Shown: positions 15,955 through 21,316 of the stretch, piece after piece
Numbering within the stretch: position 1 is the first letter of the stretch
Layout of the letters: each line of letters begins with the position of its first letter
Source of the DNA: JBCCEV01 sp039030125
Lineage (GTDB): Bacteria > Pseudomonadota > Gammaproteobacteria > Ga0077536
Direction: 5' to 3'
Assembly (NCBI GenBank): GCA_039030125.1
Contig: JBCCEV010000064.1
Coordinates: 1-22,191, forward strand
DNA: 22,191 nt
Notes under the pieces: generated by a model
Seen by the model: only the letters and a program-made list of their open reading frames with translations
What the model was told of the DNA's origin: nothing
Database searches by the model: none
Translations under genes and position numbers: made by a program

Positions 15955-16967
15955 CTCGGATCGCCGTCTTCGGCGGGCGTTGCGTCGGCCTGAAGCACTT
16001 TAGGCAGCCCACCCCGACACTCATTCGCCTCAGCGACAGCGCGGGAGTAGAGTTCACCGTAGTAATCCTTGGTTCCCGTCTTCATCACCGGCATCAAACC
16101 TATTTTGTAGGACGCCTTCAACAAACCCATTCCATCCCCCTCACCATCTCCAAACATGAGCTGCATCTTGGTGTTTGAGTTTAGGATCTGGTCATAGGGT
16201 CCCCACAAGCGGGGGCCGGTAAAAGGACCGCCTCCGGCGAGCACGTCCAGCACAATCTTACCCCGTCCTGAGCGATACCCAAGCGCCGCGAATCCATCTC
16301 CCTCGTAGTAGCTGAACCTTTGCCCGCCACATTCTTCGGGCATCTGATAATCGTAACGATCAACAAAGCTGCCAGCGAACTCTGATGGCATTTGCATACC
16401 GCGCGTCATGATGCGTTTTTTCTCACCGCCGTCGCGAACCTTTTCAGCGACTTTGAGGATCAGGTCGATTTCACCGTAGGGTGAGGAGACAAATCGCTTG
16501 CCAGCCTGGATCAGATAAGGACGAGATTCCGCTTCGGTTTGACCCACAACATCGATAGTAGGAACAACATCTACGGCTTGGCCGTTGACCTGGTTGTCGG
16601 CACTCACCGTGCTCGCGGCGACGAGACCGGCGGAGAACATCAATACGGGCGCTAATCGGCGACGCTCGTCGCGGCAGGCCAATTGTTGGTTCCGGCGATC
16701 GGCGAGCAGGCGAAAACCATGCTTTTTGGCATAGCGAACAAGCTTGGAGAAGATATCCGGCTGCTCGTTTGCCAACTCCCGGCGATGGACGAGCGTGCGC
16801 TTACCGTCGACCAAGCAGGGATGCAGCGTCGTCGCATAACTGAGTGGATCGCCGATACGCGCTTTGCGTAAAGCGTTGTTAACTCGCTGAATAAATGAGG
16901 GTTTCGAATCTGCATCGGGATCGGTGCCTAGCGGACCTGGATCTTTGGCCAAGATGTTGTGCGGCAT
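15951..16967 (-). CDS. Hypothetical protein with internal signal-like helix
   Basis: Unrecognised 338-residue protein. ATG 16967 has a strong GGAGGAG five bases upstream, so the start is secure. Residues 1-100 are hydrophilic and basic (RVNNALRKARIGDPLSYAT, LVRYAKKHGFRLLADRR). Residues 102-123 form RRRLAPVLMFSAGLVAAST plus VSA, which looks like a signal peptide or signal anchor placed far inside the protein. Beyond this is a soluble domain of about 215 residues with YLIQAGKRFVSSPYGEIDLI, YEGDGFAALGYRSGRGKIVL and YKIGLMPVMKTGTKDYYGEL. The simplest model is a cytoplasmic head, one membrane pass and a periplasmic domain. No catalytic motif is visible. It lies 113 bases after the PhoD-type gene, with a possible weak terminator between them. 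Confidence 0.75.
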   Translation of the reverse strand: MPHNILAKDPGPLGTDPDADSKPSFIQRVNNALRKARIGDPLSYATTLHPCLVDGKRTLVHRRELANEQPDIFSKLVRYAKKHGFRLLADRRNQQLACRDERRRLAPVLMFSAGLVAASTVSADNQVNGQAVDVVPTIDVVGQTEAESRPYLIQAGKRFVSSPYGEIDLILKVAEKVRDGGEKKRIMTRGMQMPSEFAGSFVDRYDYQMPEECGGQRFSYYEGDGFAALGYRSGRGKIVLDVLAGGGPFTGPRLWGPYDQILNSNTKMQLMFGDGEGDGMGLLKASYKIGLMPVMKTGTKDYYGELYSRAVAEANECRGGLPKVLQADATPAEDGDPS

Positions 16968-17051
16968 CGATTCTCCTCCGACGGGACAATTTGCGAACTT
17001 ACTCGCAGTTGGTGTCGGCCAGAATTCGGAAAGCTTTATGACTCACGTCAC

Positions 17052-17071
17052 AAAAACGGCCCGATCGCCGC
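17052..17071 (-). terminator. Possible weak rho-independent terminator after the PhoD-type gene
   Basis: On the minus strand, CGGC-GATCGG-GCCG followed by TTTTT lies about 11-30 bases beyond the PhoD-type stop. The stem is only four to five base pairs with a six-base loop, so it may be weak or fortuitous. If real it would end the sigma-factor unit before the unknown 338-residue gene. Confidence 0.35.
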
Positions 17072-17080
17072 TCTTGGACG

Positions 17081-18388
17081 CTATTGAAAATCTCCAGCCG
17101 CGAATTCGCGCCGCCATAGTGGCCGGCCATCGCTGCCTTGCACAGCGATGCTGAGCGCGCGCGCTTTGCCTTGACCGCTGAATCCCAAACTGCAGAAATT
17201 TCGTCTTTGGACCACTGTCCCGGTCACAATTCCCGGTTCATTGATGTCGACGCTTTGGGGCACCGCCCGGGCACTCAAGGGCGAACAAGTGAGCTCAAAA
17301 AGAGGATACCGATCCGTGCGGTCGTAACGGGAAAGCTTGGTGAAATGGCGATCACCACTGAGGAAAATAATGCCTTTGATGTCGCTGGCGCTTAGCCAAT
17401 TGAGAAACTCTTTTCGCTCTTTCGGAAAATTATGCCAGCCCTCAAAACGGTGCCGGCTTAAGAATTCAGAGCCCCCGACAATGAATTTAAAGCGCGAGCG
17501 TGAACTGACCAGCGCGTTTCGCAACCAGGCGAGCTGTTCGTCACCGTAGAGGGATTTTGCCGCAACATTTTGCAATTTATCGGCATCGCGATGATATCGA
17601 TCGTCGAGCAAAAAAAACTGCGCGTCGCTGTATGTGAAAGTCGTAAAGATCCCGGCAGTCTCAGCGGTGCCGGCGCTGGGGTTTGACCAATATTGTGAAA
17701 ATAAGGCTAAAGCTTGTTCGCGAAGAATAAAACTTGAGTTTGCGTCATTGGGACCGTAGTCATGATCGTCCCACACCGCAACATGGTGCGTACTTTGCAG
17801 AAGGCGCTGTAGTTGCGGAAATCGCCGTTGATACCGGTAGCGGTAGGCCAATCCGCCGCTACTTAGAAAGTCTGCCTCGCGAAAATAGAGGTTATCACCT
17901 AGCCACATCATGAAGGTGGGTTTGGTATCGGCGATCGCATCAAAAATCTCGTATTGACCGCCGTAAGCTTTGCCCGGGCGGTCCAAGGGCGGATCGTTGA
18001 TGTACGAGCAAGAACCTAGGGCAACCGTAAAATCCGGCGGCGGTTCGCGCCAGAACCACAGGGGTTGAGTGCGGAACACATACTCACTTTCGGACGCGCC
18101 AGGCAGCGAGGAAAACGTGTATTGATATTCAATGCCCGGCGTTAAATTGGTCAGATGAAATCGGGCGGTGCGCTCGATCGGATCGACCGCGGCGGTCTGG
18201 CTTTCGGCGGCTATTGATTCGGACCAGTAAGTTATCGTCACTGGCTCGCTGGTATCAAACTGCGCCCAAATGACCGCTGAGCGAACGCCAATCCATCCCG
18301 GCATCGGGCCGGCAACCAGATCCGCGAGCGAACAAACAGAGCAGACGCCGAGAACCAGGCCTAAGAAAAAACGTTTAGCGATTGCCAC
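17081..18388 (-). CDS. PhoD-type alkaline phosphatase / metallophosphatase, secreted
   Basis: This is a periplasmic or exported metallophosphatase of the PhoD family, which hydrolyses phosphomonoesters or diesters using Fe and Ca. Metal-ligand motifs are GSCSYIN (Cys127), MWLGDNLY (Asp165), VWDDHDYGPND (207-210) and FLSGDRHFT (His348), and FLLDDRYHR (Asp262) is also typical. Residues 1-22 form a signal peptide (AKRFFLGLVLGVCSVCSLA), followed by the fibronectin-like N-terminal domain (VRSAVIWAQF). It starts at GTG 18388, overlapping the DUF3106 gene by 14 bases, so it is the last gene of the sigma-factor unit. Whether it acts on phosphate esters, phospholipids or teichoic-like polymers cannot be told from sequence. 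Confidence 0.92.
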   Translation of the reverse strand: MAIAKRFFLGLVLGVCSVCSLADLVAGPMPGWIGVRSAVIWAQFDTSEPVTITYWSESIAAESQTAAVDPIERTARFHLTNLTPGIEYQYTFSSLPGASESEYVFRTQPLWFWREPPPDFTVALGSCSYINDPPLDRPGKAYGGQYEIFDAIADTKPTFMMWLGDNLYFREADFLSSGGLAYRYRYQRRFPQLQRLLQSTHHVAVWDDHDYGPNDANSSFILREQALALFSQYWSNPSAGTAETAGIFTTFTYSDAQFFLLDDRYHRDADKLQNVAAKSLYGDEQLAWLRNALVSSRSRFKFIVGGSEFLSRHRFEGWHNFPKERKEFLNWLSASDIKGIIFLSGDRHFTKLSRYDRTDRYPLFELTCSPLSARAVPQSVDINEPGIVTGTVVQRRNFCSLGFSGQGKARALSIAVQGSDGRPLWRREFAAGDFQ

Positions 18389-18848
18389 TCTCTCCCGGCG
18401 CGAGTCGCTGCATTCGTTGGCGTACCTGGCGCCGTTGTTCGGGTGTCATTTGCTGCCATCGCGAGCGTAGCCGTTGCCGCTGCTCCGGAGATAAGCTCTT
18501 AAAGTTATTTCGGATCTCTCGAAGTCGCTGCTGCTTTTCCGCTGGCAAGCTCTTAAAACGCTCAAGGCGTTGTTTAACGTTACGGCGCTGCTGTGGCGTA
18601 AGATTTTGCCACCGTTGGAGTCGCTCTTGAGCACGTTGACGCTGCTCGGGGCGCATCGATTGCCAGCGCTCAGTGCCCTTCAAAAGGCGGTGACGGCGTG
18701 CCGGATCGAGCGTCTCCCATTGCTCTTCTAGCGGCGCGAGAAGCTGACGCTGCTGGTCATCGAGGTCCTGCCATCTGAGATCCTGCGCGGCGCAGCAGAG
18801 ACTGAGGCCCATGACCAACACGGCGAATGACGCCAACCGGTAGCTCAT
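18375..18848 (-). CDS. DUF3106-type periplasmic repeat protein
   Basis: This small secreted protein of 157 residues has a signal peptide (about 1-22, ending CCAAQ) and a mature part made of Arg/Gln-rich helical repeats of the DUF3106 type. Seven consecutive units start with an aromatic (WQ, WE, FK) and contain L/M-x-P-E-Q-R; six are 18 residues and one is 15 (residues 26-148). The LTPEQR elements resemble the LTxxQ motifs of CpxP/Spy-type periplasmic stress proteins, but homology is not shown. The mature protein is very basic. ATG 18848 overlaps the previous stop as ATGA. DUF3106 genes commonly lie next to DUF3619 and an ECF sigma factor, as here. Function is unknown. Confidence 0.88.
   Translation of the reverse strand: MSYRLASFAVLVMGLSLCCAAQDLRWQDLDDQQRQLLAPLEEQWETLDPARRHRLLKGTERWQSMRPEQRQRAQERLQRWQNLTPQQRRNVKQRLERFKSLPAEKQQRLREIRNNFKSLSPEQRQRLRSRWQQMTPEQRRQVRQRMQRLAPGESGNR
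18405..18773 (-). repeat. Seven tandem 18-residue (54-base) coding repeats in the DUF3106 gene
   Basis: The protein from residue 26 to 148 divides without gaps into units WQDLDDQQRQLLAPLEEQ, WETLDPARRHRLLKGTER, WQSMRPEQRQRAQERLQR, WQNLTPQQRRNVKQRLER, FKSLPAEKQQRLREIRNN, FKSLSPEQRQRLRSR and WQQMTPEQRRQVRQRMQR. Eighteen residues correspond to five helical turns, so each unit places its aromatic on the same face. DNA identity between units is modest, so this is an old repeat. Confidence 0.85.
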
Positions 18849-19063
18849 TCGTTGGCCTCCTTGTCATGCTTGCTGCTTTTGAGTTCTTCCTCGAGAGCCA
18901 CGTCAAAAAAGTCGTCCTGATCCGCCCACTCTCCTAAAAACTCGAGAAATTCAAGGCTTGGCATGGGCGCGCTTCCCGCACTTTCATCTGCTCCGGGTGA
19001 CGGATTAGCACTAACGCACAACATAATGGCGACGTAGAACCGTACCTTACCCGGAGGGCGCAT
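18845..19063 (-). CDS. Small secreted acidic protein of the sigma-factor unit
   Basis: This 72-residue product has a short signal peptide (RPPGKVRFYVAIMLCVSA) and an acidic mature part with the motif LEFLEFLGEWADQDDFFD. I do not recognise a named family, though short proteins with a similar LEFLGEW element are often encoded beside DUF3619 and DUF3106 genes. The frame opens at 19099, but ATG 19063 has GGAGG six bases upstream and gives the signal peptide, so I chose it. It overlaps the previous gene by 17 bases and the next by 4. The acidic peptide is encoded next to the very basic DUF3106 protein, so the two might pair in the periplasm; this is speculation. Confidence 0.75.
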   Translation of the reverse strand: MRPPGKVRFYVAIMLCVSANPSPGADESAGSAPMPSLEFLEFLGEWADQDDFFDVALEEELKSSKHDKEANE

Positions 19064-19376
19064 GCCGCGCCTCCAGCCATTGGTAGAAGTCGAGGTCATC
19101 GATTAACTCGGCATCTTGCTCGTAGAAAACCGCGTCGACTTCGGTTAACAAGGCATCTGGCGCAACGATTTGATCGAACTGCTGACCAATGGCAAGCAAT
19201 AGGGAAAATGCGATAGCGATCCCCCCCGGGACCCACCATCGCGCGAAATAGGGCTCACGATCCCGGTATTGTTCGAGAGCGTTCACCCGGGCCGCCCGCA
19301 ATCGCGCGCGGGTGATTTCATCAAGACTTTGGTCTCTTAGCGTCGAGCTGATTTTGTTAAGGCTGCTGTCATCCAT
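19047..19376 (-). CDS. DUF3619-type single-pass membrane protein, possible anti-sigma factor
   Basis: This is a 109-residue protein with a cytoplasmic N-terminal region (about 1-45, SLDEITRARLRAARVNALEQ), one transmembrane helix (WWVPGGIAIAFSLLLAIG, about 48-65) and a short acidic periplasmic tail (EQDAELIDDLDFYQWLEA). It matches the DUF3619 pattern. Encoded directly after an ECF-type sigma factor and overlapping it by 8 bases, it has the expected topology and position for a membrane anti-sigma factor, although it lacks a zinc-binding HxxxCxxC motif. I chose ATG 19376; the frame opens at a TTG at 19391. Confidence 0.82.
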   Translation of the reverse strand: MDDSSLNKISSTLRDQSLDEITRARLRAARVNALEQYRDREPYFARWWVPGGIAIAFSLLLAIGQQFDQIVAPDALLTEVDAVFYEQDAELIDDLDFYQWLEARHAPSG

Positions 19377-19899
19377 CACTAAGGTCTTCAACTTCGGCTT
19401 TTAGCGTTGCCATCGCGCGTGAAAAATGGGTTTTGACGCTGCCTTCGGAACAAGACATTGCGTAGGCTGTATCCCGCGTGCTCAACCCTTCCCAATTACG
19501 CAGCAGGAATGCCTGGCGTTGGCGCAACGGCAATTTATCTAACGCATGCGATAAACCGACGAGGGTTTGAGTATGTTGCAAACGCTGGCTGGGGTCTAAC
19601 GACGGATCACCAGCCTTCTCAATCAATGAGTCATCATCGGTTCCTTCCCAAAAGAATATCTTACGACGAACGGCCTGGCGCCGATGCCAATCGACGATTT
19701 TGGAGTCTAGGATCCGGAAGAACAATTTTGGCCAGTCCTCAGCCTCCCGATTGGCGTAATTCTTGACGAGTCCAAGCATCGATTCTTGCACGATATCCAG
19801 TGCCTCGTCGGGATCACGAACCGCATACTTGGCCATGCGGTAAGCTCTTTGCTCCACACCGGCAAGGAAACGATCTAAGGCTGCCCTGACGTCGCGCAC
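19369..19899 (-). CDS. ECF-type RNA polymerase sigma factor
   Basis: This is a 176-residue sigma-70 family protein with only regions 2 and 4. Region 2 includes AYRMAKYAVRDPDEALDIVQ and WPKLFFRILDSKIVDWHRR; region 4 includes LPLRQRQAFLLRNWEGLSTRDTA and the helix-turn-helix SCSEGSVKTHFSRAM. It starts at GTG 19899, keeping the conserved LDRFLAGVEQRAY; no Shine-Dalgarno is evident. It heads the unit with the DUF3619 protein, the acidic peptide, the DUF3106 protein and the PhoD-type phosphatase. By analogy with other group-4 sigma factors it may control its own operon; the sequence does not show which signal it senses. The architecture resembles the SbrI/SbrR pair of Pseudomonas, a family-level impression only. 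Confidence 0.93.
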   Translation of the reverse strand: MRDVRAALDRFLAGVEQRAYRMAKYAVRDPDEALDIVQESMLGLVKNYANREAEDWPKLFFRILDSKIVDWHRRQAVRRKIFFWEGTDDDSLIEKAGDPSLDPSQRLQHTQTLVGLSHALDKLPLRQRQAFLLRNWEGLSTRDTAYAMSCSEGSVKTHFSRAMATLKAEVEDLSDG

Positions 19900-19985
19900 C
19901 GTTTATTGGCAACGCTGAGGGCCTGGGAGGCCTGCGCGCCGGACCATTGAATAGTTGTGTAATTATCGCTTGCGCGCCGCCCAGG
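19900..19985 (-). promoter_or_regulatory. Probable promoter region of the sigma-factor unit
   Basis: A promoter is expected here because the upstream gene ends in a terminator. The centre (19945-19968) is AT-rich and on the minus strand contains GATAAT and TATTCAAT, but no convincing -35 hexamer. It is flanked by a direct repeat TGCGCGCCG at 19933-19941 and 19971-19979. A perfect GGCCT-GGG-AGGCC inverted repeat lies at 19920-19932 in what would be the leader. No promoter can be placed with confidence. Confidence 0.35.
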
Positions 19986-20016
19986 AAAAAGTCGGCACCG
20001 CAAATGCGGCGCCGAC
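19986..20016 (-). terminator. Rho-independent terminator of the repeat-protein gene
   Basis: On the minus strand GTCGGCGCCGC-ATTT-GCGGTGCCGAC forms an 11-position stem with a single mismatch and a four-base loop, followed at once by TTTTT. It begins 20 bases past the stop of the 11-residue-repeat protein. This is the clearest terminator in the window and separates that gene from the sigma-factor unit. Confidence 0.85.
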
Positions 20017-20036
20017 GCCCCAACTTCGGTGTGCGA

Positions 20037-20747
20037 TCAATTCCGGCGGGCGGCGACCCGATTGGCACGATTATCTAGGCGCGCGTTGGCGCGATTACCG
20101 GCTCTGTCGAGCCGATTATTAGCCCGACCACCACGATTATCTAAACGGCGGTCAACCCGATCGCCGCGCGCATCAAATCGAGCCGCGGCCCGATCTCGAC
20201 CATTGGCAGCGGCACGATCTGAGCGCGAATCGAGACGATTATTGATCCGATCGCCACGCGCATCGAAGCGATTGTCTACGCGCTCTCCTCGATTATCCAA
20301 ACGCGCGTTGATGCGATCGCCAAGACCATCTAAGCGGGCGGCGGAAGGACGTTGGCCATTTCCGAGGTTTGACTCGATCCGCTCGCCGCGGTGATCAAGT
20401 CGGTTATCAATTCGCTCACCACGATTATCAAGGCGTGTGTCGATCCGCTCGCCGCGATTATCAAGGCGCTGGTCGATCCGATCGCCCTTGGCGTCGAGGT
20501 GGTTCGCGCGCCCATCTCGCCCATTTGCTTCGGCGCGATCGGCGCGGTTGTCGAGGCGCGCATCAATCCGATCGCCACGCTGGTCGAGCCGTGCCTCGGT
20601 CCGGTCGCCGCGATTATCGAGCCGGTTTTCAATACGATCGCCGCGGGTGTCGAGTCGTTCTTCGTTGACGTCACCCTCAATCGCGAACGCGGTTGCGGCG
20701 AGTGGTGCCAGAATCGCTAAAATTAAAAGCTGCTTACATCGTGCCAT
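20037..20747 (-). CDS. Secreted Arg/Asp-rich 11-residue-repeat protein
   Basis: This is a 236-residue protein of unknown function. Residues 1-22 are a clear signal peptide (KQLLILAILAPLAATAFA). From residue 27 to the end it is built of 11-residue units with consensus R-I-D-N-R-L-D-N-R-G-D, about 16 in all; two units are lengthened to 19 residues (RAEANGRDGRANHLDAKGD and RAAANGRDRAAARFDARGD) and one segment spans 22. Small or hydrophobic residues at positions 2, 6 and 10 fit the 4-4-3 spacing of hendecad coiled coils, but the Gly and Asn content also allows a disordered protein. AGGAG lies seven bases before ATG 20747. It is monocistronic, with its own terminator. Similar DRGDRIDNRLD-type proteins occur in other proteobacteria without assigned function. 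Confidence 0.85.
   Translation of the reverse strand: MARCKQLLILAILAPLAATAFAIEGDVNEERLDTRGDRIENRLDNRGDRTEARLDQRGDRIDARLDNRADRAEANGRDGRANHLDAKGDRIDQRLDNRGERIDTRLDNRGERIDNRLDHRGERIESNLGNGQRPSAARLDGLGDRINARLDNRGERVDNRFDARGDRINNRLDSRSDRAAANGRDRAAARFDARGDRVDRRLDNRGGRANNRLDRAGNRANARLDNRANRVAARRN
20040..20669 (-). repeat. 33-base tandem coding repeat array
   Basis: The DNA repeats with a 33-base period matching the 11-residue protein units; blocks like CGATTATCNAGGCG and CGATCCGATCGCC recur on the plus strand. Phase is kept across the array apart from two 57-base units. Because the period is a multiple of three, unused frames stay open, producing long spurious ORFs on the plus strand. The array could expand or contract by slippage or recombination. 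Confidence 0.88.
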
Positions 20748-20833
20748 CGTTAATCTCCTCGGTTGGCTGCATTAAAAGTCTCGTCACTGTTAACGCCTCA
20801 CCCCGAGTTTGGTTGACACGATTTAAGCTGTTG

Positions 20834-21316
20834 TTACTTTGCGTCCTTAATGTTCACGAGCGTTCCCACGCTAACTAATTGAAAAAGCTCAATAATGGCG
20901 CTGTTGGCCATGCGCACGCAGCCCCTTGAACCGGGTTTTCCCAGGACCACCGCATCGGGCGTCCCGTGGATGTAAATGTAACGCTCCTTGGAATCGCAAC
21001 CCGGGCCTGAGTTAAATCCAGCCTCGAGGCCACGCAACCATAGGATACGAGTCAGGATCCAATCCCGCTCAGGCGCATTTCTGGCCAACTCGGGCGAGTA
21101 AATTTCGCCGGTGGGTCGCCGTCCCACGAAAACCGTGTTTATCGGCTCACCGTCACCAATCATTTCATCAACAATATGAGTACCACGCGGCGTGCATTCG
21201 CTGTCCTGCTTTTCGCCCGCACCATTGAGCGCAGTCGATACCGCCCACCGCTTGATCGAACCTTGATCATCGGAGAGGACTAAGCGTTGCTCGGCCAAAC
21301 TGATCTCAATTTCCAT
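20834..21316 (-). CDS. L,D-transpeptidase family (YkuD) protein without signal peptide
   Basis: This 160-residue protein is a stand-alone YkuD catalytic domain. The catalytic pair is visible as His117 in YIYIHGTPD and Cys133 in GSRGCVRM; the N-terminus (EIEISLAEQRLVL) and TPRGTHIV are family elements. YkuD enzymes form or cut bonds to meso-diaminopimelate in murein stem peptides. There is no signal peptide, membrane segment or LysM domain, so a cytoplasmic location is likely unless exported otherwise. ATG 21316 overlaps the binding-protein gene by 11 bases with GGAAGG just upstream, so the two are coupled. A role in trimming imported murein peptides, rather than in wall cross-linking, is an inference from location and context. 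Confidence 0.9.
   Translation of the reverse strand: MEIEISLAEQRLVLSDDQGSIKRWAVSTALNGAGEKQDSECTPRGTHIVDEMIGDGEPINTVFVGRRPTGEIYSPELARNAPERDWILTRILWLRGLEAGFNSGPGCDSKERYIYIHGTPDAVVLGKPGSRGCVRMANSAIIELFQLVSVGTLVNIKDAK

Noticed and set aside
17039..17050. TGAC-TCAC-GTCA inverted repeat upstream of the 338-residue gene, considered as an operator.
   Set aside because: Four-base arms are too short to distinguish from chance and no second copy is seen in the window.
20040..20669. Regular 33-base repetition suggestive of a CRISPR array.
   Set aside because: The units are contiguous with no unique spacers, vary like coding sequence, and encode an intact protein with a signal peptide; no cas genes are nearby.
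20100..20700. Many Arg-Gly-Asp triplets in the repeat protein, considered as integrin-binding sites.
   Set aside because: They result from the repeat consensus joining R-G-D between units; nothing else suggests host adhesion.
20029..20775. Several long plus-strand ORFs (up to about 120 codons, Arg/Ser/Pro-rich) opposite the repeat protein.
   Set aside because: They are by-products of a 33-base period that keeps all frames open; they lack ribosome sites and signal peptides, and the minus-strand product has both.
20813..20840. TTGACA with TACTTT 16 bases downstream on the plus strand, resembling a sigma-70 promoter.
   Set aside because: It would transcribe antisense into the YkuD gene with no plus-strand gene to serve; probably chance, though an antisense RNA cannot be excluded.
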